DNA of 64,000 bases from Gluconacetobacter sacchari (GTDB lineage Bacteria > Pseudomonadota > Alphaproteobacteria > Acetobacterales > Acetobacteraceae): contig NZ_JABEQJ010000013.1 in assembly GCF_014174255.1 (NCBI RefSeq), forward strand, positions 62,001-126,000, given 5' to 3'. A model generated the notes under the pieces. That model did no database searches, was not told where the DNA came from, and was given only the letters and a program-made list of their open reading frames with translations. Numbering within the stretch: position 1 is the stretch's first letter; every line of letters starts with the position of its first letter. A program made the position numbers and the translations under genes. This document shows, in pieces, positions 36,237 to 45,021 of the stretch.

Positions 36237-37196
36237 ATGATCGACACCCCCGCCTTTCTCGACGCCCATCGGCCGGACGTGCCCGACCTGGTGGTCCCCC
36301 AGGGCGTGACGCCGTTCTATCTGGCCGGGCGCCCGGTGCGCGGGCGGCTGGTCCGGCTGGGCGCGCTGGCGGACGCGCTGCTGAGCCGGCACGACAATCC
36401 CGACATCGTGCTGCGTCTGGCGGGCGAGGCGCTGGCCCTGGTCGGCGGCCTGGCCTCCGCCCTGAAATTCCAGGGCTCGTTCTCGCTCCAGGCCAAGGGG
36501 GACGGCCCGGTCTCGCTGCTGGTGGCGGACTGCACCCATGCCGGCGCGCTGCGTTTCCATGCCCATTCCGATGACGACGCGGTGGCGGCGCTGGCGGCGC
36601 GCGACCCCGATACCGACGCCGCGCGGCTGCTGGGCGGCGGCTACCTGGCCTTTACGGTCGACCAGGGACCGGACACCGAACTGCATCAGGGCATCGTCGC
36701 GATAACCGGCGCGTCCCTGTCGGACATGGCGGCCCATTATTTCGAAACCAGCGAGCAGCATGCCTGCTGGGTGCGCCTGGCCTGCGCGCATACCGACCTC
36801 GGCTGGCGGGCCGCCGCGCTGGTCCTGGAACGCATCGCCACCGAAGGCGGCCTCGCGGCCCAGACGCTGCCCCAGGGCGACGAGGCGGAGATGTGGTCCA
36901 CCGCCGTCACCCTGGCGGCAACGGTGACCGACGCGGAACTGCTGGACGACGGCCTGTCGTCCGAGGCCCTGCTCTATCGGCTGTTCCATGCCGAGGATGT
37001 CTGCGCCGACCGTCCCCGCGCCCTGGCATTCGGCTGCCGGTGCAGCCGGGCGCGGCTGTCGGGCATTCTCGAAACCTTCGGCCACGAGGACCTGGACCAT
37101 ATGGCCGAGGACGGCACCATCAGCATGCATTGCGCGTTCTGCAACATCAGCTTCCGTTTCGGCCGCGACGAAATCGGGGGCCCCGCACCGGATTGA
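36237..37196 (+). CDS. hslO: Hsp33 redox-regulated chaperone
   Basis: The 319-residue protein is Hsp33, a holdase activated by oxidative unfolding. The core has LALVGGLASALKFQGSFSLQ, ARLLGGGYLAFTVDQG and YFETSEQHACWVRLACAHTD. The C-terminal redox switch has the zinc-ligating cysteines C267-x-C269 and C299-x-x-C302 (FGCRCSR and MHCAFCN). Following argD-argF is a conserved order in acetic acid bacteria and relatives as far as I know. Confidence 0.93.
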   Translation: MIDTPAFLDAHRPDVPDLVVPQGVTPFYLAGRPVRGRLVRLGALADALLSRHDNPDIVLRLAGEALALVGGLASALKFQGSFSLQAKGDGPVSLLVADCTHAGALRFHAHSDDDAVAALAARDPDTDAARLLGGGYLAFTVDQGPDTELHQGIVAITGASLSDMAAHYFETSEQHACWVRLACAHTDLGWRAAALVLERIATEGGLAAQTLPQGDEAEMWSTAVTLAATVTDAELLDDGLSSEALLYRLFHAEDVCADRPRALAFGCRCSRARLSGILETFGHEDLDHMAEDGTISMHCAFCNISFRFGRDEIGGPAPD

Positions 37197-37264
37197 CCGG
37201 CCGGGCGGGGAGCGGCAGTTTTCCCCGACGTCCTGTGTCGACCCCAACGTCGGAGAACCCCGTC

Positions 37265-38095
37265 ATGCGTCCCTCCCGCCGGGCTGCCCGGTTGCCCCTG
37301 CTGCTCCTGCTCGCTTGCCCGCTGCTGCCGCTCGCGGCCTGCGAGGACACGCCGCCGCCGACCTTCGCGCCGATGCGCTACGACTACCTGCCGGTGCTCC
37401 GCCTGAACGTCGCCACCATCAACACGGTCGATAACGGGCAGCCCGGATCGGTGCCGGGCGATATTTCCGGCCGTGCCCCGACGCCGCCCGACCAGGCGCT
37501 GCAACATATGGCCGCCGACCGGCTGATGGCCGCCGGCAGCACCGGAACCGCCACCTTCACCATCGACCGGGCCTCGATCCTGCATCAGCCGGGCGGCACG
37601 CTGGCGGGCCAGATGGATGTGCATCTGGATGTCTCCAGCCCCAACGGCCAGCGCCAGGGCTATGCCGAGGCCCATGTCCGCCGCACCTTCGGCTCAAGCG
37701 CCACGGACAGCGACGGCAATGCCGATTCCCCGGCCAACCTCTATGCGCTGACCTCGCAGATGATGAAAGACATGAATGTCGAGCTGGAATTCCAGATCCG
37801 GCATCATCTGGCGGACTGGCTGGTCGATACCGCCGGCACCACGCCGAGCGCGATCCAGCAGCAGCAGCTCGGCCTGCCCGGCGCCGCCGACGCGGCGGCG
37901 CCCCCGGCCACGGCCACCGCCGCCTCGCCGGCACCGGTGCCCAGCGAGCCCAATGCGATCTTCCCGACCGGCGGCCCGGTGGACACCGGCGGCACCGCCG
38001 CGCCGACGCCCCAGGCGAAGTCGCCGCCGCCCGGCTATCTGACCCTGCCGCCCGGAACGGCGAGCAGCCCGCCCGCCGCCAGTTCCGGGTATTGA
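37265..38095 (+). CDS. Putative lipoprotein of unknown function
   Basis: A 276-residue protein with a lipoprotein signal (RLPLLLLLACPLLPLAAC, lipobox LAAC) and lipidated Cys at about 26. The middle (about 35-195) is a globular region with LPVLRLNVATINTVDNG, ATFTIDRASILHQPG and MKDMNVELEFQIRHHLADWL. The tail from about 200 is Pro/Ala/Ser/Thr-rich and disordered. No family recognised. It follows hslO by 68 bp and is followed by a palindromic repeat that may end transcription. Confidence 0.75.
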   Translation: MRPSRRAARLPLLLLLACPLLPLAACEDTPPPTFAPMRYDYLPVLRLNVATINTVDNGQPGSVPGDISGRAPTPPDQALQHMAADRLMAAGSTGTATFTIDRASILHQPGGTLAGQMDVHLDVSSPNGQRQGYAEAHVRRTFGSSATDSDGNADSPANLYALTSQMMKDMNVELEFQIRHHLADWLVDTAGTTPSAIQQQQLGLPGAADAAAPPATATAASPAPVPSEPNAIFPTGGPVDTGGTAAPTPQAKSPPPGYLTLPPGTASSPPAASSGY

Positions 38096-38128
38096 TTGGC
38101 GGATCTTTTTTCCGGCTGGGCAGACCCT

Positions 38129-38240
38129 CTTCTTTTTCTGAAGAAAAAGAAGCAAAAAGACCTTGATTCGTTCGGGGCCGCCGTGTGGACCGGCAGAAAA
38201 CCCCTGAACGAATCACGGTTTTTTGGTTCTTTTTTTAAAG
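38129..38240. repeat. Palindromic AT-rich repeat element
   Basis: A perfect inverted repeat with 11-bp arms at 38129-38139 and 38142-38152 (CTTCTTTTTCT). A second inverted repeat pairs 38165-38177 with 38201-38214 (GATTCGTTCGGGG, one bulged T). Then the string TTTTTTGGTTCTTTTTTT occurs at 38219-38236. The GAATCA-plus-TTTTTTGGTTCTTTTTT part recurs at 62073-62097. It lies between two convergent genes and probably terminates transcription on both strands. Confidence 0.7.
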
Positions 38241-38250
38241 AGAACGTCTC

Positions 38251-40371
38251 TTACTCCTTCAGTGCCTCCAGCACCAGCCCGCTGGTCAGGATCTGCGGCA
38301 GAACCCGCCCCTGCGTATTCCCCGGCGGATAATAGACGTAAAACGGCACCCCGGCCCGGCCATGCGCTTCCAGGAACGCGCTGATCGTGGTGTCGCGATT
38401 GGTCCAGTCGCCCTTCATGTAGACCACGTGCCGGTCGCGAAACGCCGCCTGCACGGGGGCGGAGGACAGGGCCACCCGTTCGTTCACCAGGCATGAGATG
38501 CACCAGGCAGCCGTCATGTCGACGAAGACCGGGCGCCCCTGCGCCTGGAGCGCCGCCAGCCGCGCGGGCGAAAAGGCCTCGGTGCCCGCCGGGCCGGACG
38601 CGACCAGCCCGGTGCCGGCCCGGCCCGCGCGCAGGCCGGGCAGCATCGCCACGGCCAGCGCCAGCGCCGTCAGGGCCAGGGCGCGGCACAGCCGCACCCG
38701 CCGCGCCGGCCCGTCGCCCATCGCCATCCCCTGGGCCAGCCCGGTCAGCCACGCCGCCAGCCCGACCAGCACCAGCCCGGCACCCAGCACCGCGATCGCG
38801 GTCGCGCCGGCCTGCAAGGCCAGCACCCACATCAGCCATACGCAGGTCGCCAGGATCGGAAAGGCCAGTGCCTGGCGCAGGATATCCATCCACGCCCCCG
38901 GGCGCGGCAGGTGGCGCGCCAATGCCGGCACCCCGGCAAGGACCAGATAAGGCGCGGCCAGCCCCGCGCCCATCGCGACGAACACCGCCATCGCCATCCA
39001 GGCCGGCGCCGTCAACGCGCCCGCGATCGCCGCCCCCATGAACGGCGCGGTGCAGGGCGTGGCCACCAGCACCGCCAGCACCCCGGTCATCGCGTCGCCC
39101 ATATAGCCGCCGCGCGTCACCCCGGCGCCGCCCAGCGCCGCAATCCCGTTGCCCATGCCGAACACGCCCAGCAGGTTCAGCGCCACGGCGAACAACAGCC
39201 AGCACACGGCGGCGACGAAGGCGGCGGACTGGAACTGGAACCCCCAGCCGGCCACAGCCCCGGCGGCGCGCAGGGCCAGCATGACGCCGCCCAGCACCAT
39301 GAACGCCCCGACCACGCCGGCGGCATAGGCCCCGGCCCCGGCCAGGCGGGCCATGACATGCGCGCCGGCCAGACGGGTCAGGGCCATCGCCTTCATCATC
39401 AGGACGGGAAACACGCAGGGCATCAGGTTCAGGATCAACCCGCCGGCGAAGGCCAGCAGCAGCATGCGCGCGCCGCCCACCGCCCTGTCCGGCGCGGGCA
39501 CGGCGGCCCCCGCGGATGCCATCGCCGGGCCCGGCCGGGCGGACACCGACAGCGCGCGCGTCTCGCCCGCCGGGTCCCGCAGCATCAGCACGCCGTCCAG
39601 CGTCGGGGCGGCATGAAAGGCGTCGCCGGGCTTCAACGCCAGGGTCAGCGTTCCGTCCGCGACGGTCAGGGCCTGGTCGGCATCCTGGTCGATGGCGCCG
39701 GTGGTCAGCGGCATGAACCACGCTTCGCGCACCGCCGCCCGGGTCAGGCCCTCGCCCGTCAGGCGCAGCGTGCCGTCGGGCGCGATCGTCGCGGCGAAGG
39801 GCGAGGCAACGGGCCGCGCCGCCGCCGCGCGCGCGAACAGCGGCGCCTCGGCCGAGGGCGCCGGCTCGCCGGGCGGCAGCGTCAGGGTGAACTGCCCCTG
39901 CTCGGGCACGCAGACGGCGGCACAGACCAGCCATTCGGCGGTGGCCTTCAGCACCATCGGCGCGTCGCCCGCCCCCGACGGCCGCAATTCGGCCGGCAGC
40001 AGCACGTCGCCCGTATAGCCGTAGGACATCAGCGGGCCGTCGCGCAGCCGCTCGGGCGCCGGCCAGGCGATGGCGCCCGAGGCCCCCCCGGCTCCGCCGC
40101 TGGCCTGCACCGACAGGCTCGGCGCCTCGCCCGCATCGCCGGGATTGATCCAGTAGGTATGCCAGCCAGGCTTCAGCCGCAGCAGCAGCCCGACATGCAG
40201 CGCCGCGCCCGGACGATAATGGTCGGTGTCGGCGACCAGGGTCGCGACGTCGCGCTCGCTCGTCTGCGCGGCGCTCTCGGCCGCCAGGGCCTGGGTCGCG
40301 ACAGCCTGGGCCAGGGACAGGACCGCCACCAGGGGCATGACGAACGCAGACACGAACCGGGACAGGATCAA
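38251..40371 (-). CDS. DsbD/ScsB-type thiol:disulfide interchange protein
   Basis: The 706-residue inner-membrane protein would carry cytosolic reducing power to the periplasm. The N-terminal periplasmic domain (about 40-260) is DsbD/ScsB-like, with GLLLRLKPGWHTYWINPGDA and the cysteine pair in EWLVCAAVCVPEQGQFTL. Eight central helices carry the redox cysteines in LNLMPCVFPVLMMKAMAL and VATPCTAPFMGAAIAG. A C-terminal thioredoxin-like domain has C-x-x-C in MTAAWCISCLVNE. The start is ambiguous: TTG 40371 gives a full signal peptide, while ATG 40338 gives a short one. Divergent from hrpB. Confidence 0.87.
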   Translation of the reverse strand: MILSRFVSAFVMPLVAVLSLAQAVATQALAAESAAQTSERDVATLVADTDHYRPGAALHVGLLLRLKPGWHTYWINPGDAGEAPSLSVQASGGAGGASGAIAWPAPERLRDGPLMSYGYTGDVLLPAELRPSGAGDAPMVLKATAEWLVCAAVCVPEQGQFTLTLPPGEPAPSAEAPLFARAAAARPVASPFAATIAPDGTLRLTGEGLTRAAVREAWFMPLTTGAIDQDADQALTVADGTLTLALKPGDAFHAAPTLDGVLMLRDPAGETRALSVSARPGPAMASAGAAVPAPDRAVGGARMLLLAFAGGLILNLMPCVFPVLMMKAMALTRLAGAHVMARLAGAGAYAAGVVGAFMVLGGVMLALRAAGAVAGWGFQFQSAAFVAAVCWLLFAVALNLLGVFGMGNGIAALGGAGVTRGGYMGDAMTGVLAVLVATPCTAPFMGAAIAGALTAPAWMAMAVFVAMGAGLAAPYLVLAGVPALARHLPRPGAWMDILRQALAFPILATCVWLMWVLALQAGATAIAVLGAGLVLVGLAAWLTGLAQGMAMGDGPARRVRLCRALALTALALAVAMLPGLRAGRAGTGLVASGPAGTEAFSPARLAALQAQGRPVFVDMTAAWCISCLVNERVALSSAPVQAAFRDRHVVYMKGDWTNRDTTISAFLEAHGRAGVPFYVYYPPGNTQGRVLPQILTSGLVLEALKE

Positions 40372-40468
40372 GGTATGGAGGCTCCGGACAACAGGGGAAA
40401 GGCGGATGGCGGAACGGCGATGCAGCCGGTGGATTGCCGGTTCCAGGCCATGGACGCATAAGCAGGAT

Positions 40469-43027
40469 ATGGAATTCGACCCCGCCCTGCAAAGCCCCGC
40501 CCATGCCGGGATCTCGATTCCGGCCGAATTGCCGGTCGGCGCGATCCTGCCCGACCTGTGCGCCAGCCTGGTGGAGACCCCGTCGGCCGTGCTGGTGGCC
40601 CCACCCGGCGCGGGCAAGACCACCACCGTCCCGCTGGCCCTGCTGGACGCCCCCTGGCGCGGCGACGGGCGGATCGTGATGCTGGAACCGCGCCGGCTGG
40701 CCGCCCGCGCGGCGGCCCAGCGCATGGCGGCCCTGATCGGCGAGGAAGCCGGCGGGCTGGTCGGCTATCGCACAAGGCTGGAAGCCGCCATGTCCGACCG
40801 CACGCGGATCGAGGTGGTGACGGAGGGGCTGATGGTGCGGCGCCTGCTGTCCGACCCGACGCTGGACGGCGTGGCCTGCGTGATCCTGGACGAAATCCAC
40901 GAACGCTCGCTGGATGCCGACGCGGCGCTGGCCTTCTGCCTGGACACCCAGCGCAGCCTGCGGCCCGACCTGCGACTGGTGGCGATGTCGGCCACCATGG
41001 ACGGCGCCGCCCTGTCGACGCTGATGGGCGCCACCCTGATCGAAAGCGCGGGCCGCGCCTTTCCGGTCACCATTCGCCATGCGCCGCGCGACATCACCCA
41101 TCTGCGCGAACTGCCCGACGCCATGGCGCGCGCCATCCGCGCGGCGCTGGCCGAGCATGAGGGCGACATCCTGGCCTTCCTGCCCGGCGTCGGCGAAATC
41201 CGCCGCGCGCAGACCGCCCTGGCGGGGGCACCCGCCGAGATCCTGCCCCTGTATGGCGACATGCCGCCGGGCGAGCAGGACCGGGTGCTGCGCCCCCGGC
41301 CGGGGGCCGGACGGCGGGTGATCCTGGCGACGTCGATCGCCGAGACCTCGCTGACCGTGCCCGGGGTACGGGTCGTGGTGGATGGCGGCTGGCGGCGCAG
41401 CCCGCGCCTGGACCCCGGCACCGGCCTGACGCGGCTGGACACGGTGCGGATCTCGCGCGCCGCCGCCACCCAGCGCGCCGGCCGCGCGGGGCGCGAGGCG
41501 CCGGGTGTGGCGATCCGCCTGTGGAGCGAGGCGACCGGGCGCGGCATGGCCCCGCACGACCGGCCGGAGATCCTGGACGCCGAACTGACCGGCCTGCGGC
41601 TGGACACCGCCGCGTGGCAGGCCGCCATGGGCACGCCGCCGGAGCAACTGCCCCTGCCCGATACCCCGCCCAACGGCGCGTTCGAGGCCGCCCGCACCCT
41701 GCTGGCCGCACTGGGCGCGATGGACGACGAGGCGCGCGTCACCCGGGACGGCGAGCGGATGGCGGCCCTCGGCGCCCACCCGCGCCTGGCGGCGATGATG
41801 CTGTCGGCCCGCGATGCGAACGAAGCCGCGCTGGCCGCCGATCTGGCCGCCCTGCTGGAGGAACGCGACCCGCTGCGCCCCCGGCCCGCGCCGGGCGGGC
41901 GCGGCGGCGCCCCCGCCGTGCCGCCGGCCGACATCGCCCTGCGGCTGGACCTGATCGCGGGCGGCGACCACGCGGATGCCGATCGCGGCGCGCTGGCGCG
42001 TATCCGCCAGGCGGCGACCCAGTATCGCCGCCGGCTGGGCCTGCGCGCCAATGTCGCGGCACAGGGCGACGCGGCGGCATTGCTGGCCGCCGCCTTCCCC
42101 GACCGCATCGCGCAACGGCGGGGCGAGGCCGGCAGTTTTCGCCTGTCGGGCGGCGGCGGCGCGCGGCTGGGTCGCACCGACCGGCTGGCGGATGCCGGCC
42201 TGCTGGCGGTGGCCACGCTGCATGTCCGCACCGCCGCCGAAATCCGCCTGGCCGCGCGGCTGGACCCGGACGACCTGCCCGAGACCATCCGCCGCCGTGC
42301 GACCGAACAGGTGGAGACGACGCTGGACCCGGTCAGCGGCGCGGTGCTGGCCCGGCGGCGCCTGCGGCTGGGGGCGCTGGTGTTGCGCGACCGCACGGTG
42401 ACGGCGGCGGCCGACGAGGTGGCGACATTGCTGCTGCGCCAGGCGGCCGACCGGCTGGACGCCACGCTGGGCTGGACGCCATCGGCGCGGCAGTTCCAGG
42501 CCCGCGTCGCACGGGCCCGCGCCCTGCCGGGGTACGAGGACCTGCCCGACCTGTCCGACACCGCCCTGGCGGCGGAGGCCGCCACATGGCTGGCCCCGTG
42601 GCTGGCCGGACTGAACCGCCTGTCCGAGGTCGCGGCGCTGGACGTGCTGGCGATGCTGCGGGCGCGGCTGGACCACAAGCGCCTGACCTGGCTGGAGCGG
42701 GCCCTGCCGCCGGCGCTGGACCTGCCCGGCGGACGGGTGCCGATCGACTATACCCAGCCGGTGCCCACCGCCTCGGCACGGGCCCAGACTTTCTATGGCG
42801 TGCGCGCCACCCCGCGCCTGGCCGACGGACAGGTGGCCTTGCAGATCGCGCTGCTGTCGCCCGCCGGGCGGCCGCAGGCCATCACCGCCGACCTGGCGGG
42901 ATTCTGGACCGGAGGCTGGGCGGACATGCGCCGCGACATGCGCGGCCGCTATCCACGACACGACTGGCCCGAGAACCCGGCCGACGCCGCGCCGCCGGCC
43001 GGGCCCCGGCGGCCGGCGCGCTCATGA
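40469..43027 (+). CDS. hrpB: ATP-dependent helicase HrpB
   Basis: The 852-residue DExH-box protein is HrpB. Walker A is APPGAGKTTT at about 44-53. Walker B is CVILDEIHERSLDADAALAF, motif III is LVAMSATMDG, and the C-terminal helicase segment includes ILATSIAETSLTVPGVRVVV and RAAATQRAGRAGREAPGVAI. The HrpB-specific C-terminus includes VPIDYTQPVPTASARAQTFY near the end. Its physiological RNA target is poorly defined. AGGAT precedes ATG 40469; the open frame extends upstream without family similarity. Confidence 0.93.
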   Translation: MEFDPALQSPAHAGISIPAELPVGAILPDLCASLVETPSAVLVAPPGAGKTTTVPLALLDAPWRGDGRIVMLEPRRLAARAAAQRMAALIGEEAGGLVGYRTRLEAAMSDRTRIEVVTEGLMVRRLLSDPTLDGVACVILDEIHERSLDADAALAFCLDTQRSLRPDLRLVAMSATMDGAALSTLMGATLIESAGRAFPVTIRHAPRDITHLRELPDAMARAIRAALAEHEGDILAFLPGVGEIRRAQTALAGAPAEILPLYGDMPPGEQDRVLRPRPGAGRRVILATSIAETSLTVPGVRVVVDGGWRRSPRLDPGTGLTRLDTVRISRAAATQRAGRAGREAPGVAIRLWSEATGRGMAPHDRPEILDAELTGLRLDTAAWQAAMGTPPEQLPLPDTPPNGAFEAARTLLAALGAMDDEARVTRDGERMAALGAHPRLAAMMLSARDANEAALAADLAALLEERDPLRPRPAPGGRGGAPAVPPADIALRLDLIAGGDHADADRGALARIRQAATQYRRRLGLRANVAAQGDAAALLAAAFPDRIAQRRGEAGSFRLSGGGGARLGRTDRLADAGLLAVATLHVRTAAEIRLAARLDPDDLPETIRRRATEQVETTLDPVSGAVLARRRLRLGALVLRDRTVTAAADEVATLLLRQAADRLDATLGWTPSARQFQARVARARALPGYEDLPDLSDTALAAEAATWLAPWLAGLNRLSEVAALDVLAMLRARLDHKRLTWLERALPPALDLPGGRVPIDYTQPVPTASARAQTFYGVRATPRLADGQVALQIALLSPAGRPQAITADLAGFWTGGWADMRRDMRGRYPRHDWPENPADAAPPAGPRRPARS

Positions 43028-43102
43028 CGGCAAGGCGATCCTGCGCTATCATGACGGCCGCACAACGCGCCGGCCAGGCGCCCTGATCAGGATTTCCAGC
43101 CC

Positions 43103-44209
43103 ATGCGGCGGACGGCAAGCCGGTTTTTCCTCCTCGCTCCGTCCGCATTGGCCGCGGCCCTGCTGGCCGGCCCGGCGCGCGGCGACGACGCGTCGCTGTT
43201 CGCGCCTCCGGTGCCGCCGCTCGTCGCGTCCGGGCCGCTGACCTTCGCGCCGCTGGTGCGCAAGGTGGTGCCGGCGGTGGTCAATATCGCCGTGACGCAG
43301 GATGCCGACGACCGGGCCAGGCGCCAGCCGGTGCCGCCGGGCGTGAAAGGCACGCCGTTCGAACACCGGTTCCGCGACCGGATGCGCTCGCGCGGCGAGG
43401 AGATGATCGGCGCCGGCTCCGGCTTCATCATCGACCCCAGCGGCGTGATCGTGACCAATACCCATGTGGTGGGCGAGGCCGACCGCATCACCGTCTCGCT
43501 GTCCGACGGCACCGAATATCCGGCGCGCCTGGTCGGCAGCGACGACCTGACCGATATCGCGGTCATCACCATCCAGGCGCCGCGTCCGCTGCCCTATGTC
43601 ACCTGGGGCGACAGCCGGCAGGTCAATGTCGGCGACTGGATCATGGCGGCGGGCAATCCGTTCGGGCTGGGGTCGTCGGTCACGGCGGGCATCGTCTCGG
43701 CGCGCGGACGTGATATCGGCGCCAGTCCGTTCGACGATTTCCTGCAACTGGACGCCCCGATCAATCCGGGCAATTCGGGGGGGCCGTCCTTCAATCTCGG
43801 CGGGCAGGTGGTGGCGCTGAATACCGCCATCGTGTCGCCGACCGGCGGATCGGTGGGAATCGGCTTCGGCATTCCCTCGGAAATCGTCGCCCCCATCGTC
43901 GCCGAACTGCGCCGCAGCGGGCATATCGATCGCGGCTGGCTGGGCGTCACTCTGGCGGATGACGACGGGCATGCCGGCGTGCGCATCACCGACATCGACC
44001 GGGGCGGCCCGGCGGAAAAGGCGAAGCTGAGGACCGGCGACATCGTGCTGAACGTGGGCGAGGAGCCGGTCGACAGCGCGCGGAGCCTGATCCGCGCGGT
44101 GGCGGCGGACCATCCGGGATCGGCCGTGCAGGTGCATATCCGCCGCCACAATACCGACCTCACGGTTTCGGTCGTCGTTGGCCATCGCCCCGCCGACATG
44201 GACGACTAG
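43103..44209 (+). CDS. DegP/HtrA-like periplasmic serine protease with one PDZ domain
   Basis: The 368-residue protein has a signal peptide (RFFLLAPSALAAALLAGPAR) and a trypsin-like domain with triad H121 (VIVTNTHVVGEAD), D151 (SDDLTDIAVI) and S225 (INPGNSGGPSF; the usual Leu after GGP is Ser). One PDZ domain follows (about 275-360: LGVTLADDDGHAGVRITDID and KLRTGDIVLNVGEEPVDSA). With a single PDZ it is DegS-like in layout but has no membrane anchor beyond the signal. It would degrade misfolded envelope proteins. The next genes are a two-component system, so it may belong to an envelope-stress set. Confidence 0.9.
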   Translation: MRRTASRFFLLAPSALAAALLAGPARGDDASLFAPPVPPLVASGPLTFAPLVRKVVPAVVNIAVTQDADDRARRQPVPPGVKGTPFEHRFRDRMRSRGEEMIGAGSGFIIDPSGVIVTNTHVVGEADRITVSLSDGTEYPARLVGSDDLTDIAVITIQAPRPLPYVTWGDSRQVNVGDWIMAAGNPFGLGSSVTAGIVSARGRDIGASPFDDFLQLDAPINPGNSGGPSFNLGGQVVALNTAIVSPTGGSVGIGFGIPSEIVAPIVAELRRSGHIDRGWLGVTLADDDGHAGVRITDIDRGGPAEKAKLRTGDIVLNVGEEPVDSARSLIRAVAADHPGSAVQVHIRRHNTDLTVSVVVGHRPADMDD

Positions 44210-44319
44210 CAATTTCCCCGCTCTGGCCAGCCCCCCGCAGGCCGGGTAAGGTCATGGATTGGTGCGGAGAAGCATGCTTCGACCGTGCCGATGCGAAGCC
44301 AGAGCGGAGCGGGACCGAC

Positions 44320-45000
44320 ATGCATATCCTGGTCGTCGAGGATGATCCGACCGTACGCAATTTCGTCGCCAAGGGCCTGCGCGAGGCGGGGCATCTGGTC
44401 GAACCGGTCGATAACGGCAAGGACGGGCTGTTTCTGGCCGTCAGCGAGAATTTCGACCTGATCATCCTGGACCGCATGCTGCCGGGCGGCATCGACGGGC
44501 TGCGGCTGCTGGAGACCATTCGCGCGCAGAACAATACCACGCCGGTGCTGCTGCTGTCGGCCCTGGCCGATGTCGACGACCGGGTCCAGGGCCTGAAGGC
44601 GGGCGGCGACGACTACGTGACCAAGCCGTTCGCCTTCAGCGAATTGCTGGCGCGGGTCGAGGCGCTGTCGCGTCGCGGCCGCAGCGAGAACGCGCCGCAG
44701 ACGCGCCTCGCGGTGGCGGACCTGGAGATCGACCTGCTGTCGCGCAGCGTGCGGCGCGGCGGCCAGCGGATCGACCTGCAACCGCGCGAATTCAGGCTGC
44801 TGGAATATCTGATGCGCCATGCCGGCCAGGTCGTGACCCGCACCATGCTGCTGGAAGGCGTGTGGGACTATCATTTCGATCCGCAGACCAACGTCATCGA
44901 CGTCCATGTCTCGCGCCTCCGGCAGAAGGTGGACAAGCCCTTCGACACCCCGCTGATCCACACGATCCGCAATGCCGGCTACATGCTGCGGGCGGATTAG
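44320..45000 (+). CDS. OmpR-family response regulator
   Basis: The 226-residue regulator has a receiver domain (about 1-115) with acidic pair E7/D8/D9, phosphoacceptor D51 in LIILDRMLPGG and the conserved Lys in DYVTKPFAF. A winged-helix DNA-binding domain follows (about 130-225: LQPREFRLLEYLMRHAGQVV and IDVHVSRLRQKVDKPF). Start 44320 fits the canonical MHILVVEDD N-terminus and follows GGAG. It is 21 bp before its cognate histidine kinase. Targets unknown; the operon also encodes two periplasmic proteins. Confidence 0.92.
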   Translation: MHILVVEDDPTVRNFVAKGLREAGHLVEPVDNGKDGLFLAVSENFDLIILDRMLPGGIDGLRLLETIRAQNNTTPVLLLSALADVDDRVQGLKAGGDDYVTKPFAFSELLARVEALSRRGRSENAPQTRLAVADLEIDLLSRSVRRGGQRIDLQPREFRLLEYLMRHAGQVVTRTMLLEGVWDYHFDPQTNVIDVHVSRLRQKVDKPFDTPLIHTIRNAGYMLRAD

Positions 45001-45021
45001 GGCGGAACGCGCGAACTGGCC

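Noticed and set aside
38213-42961. Open frame of 1582 codons on the minus strand
   Set aside because: It is a GC-rich antisense shadow of hrpB joined to an out-of-frame reading of the DsbD-like gene; composition is Arg/Gly/Gln-rich without domains.
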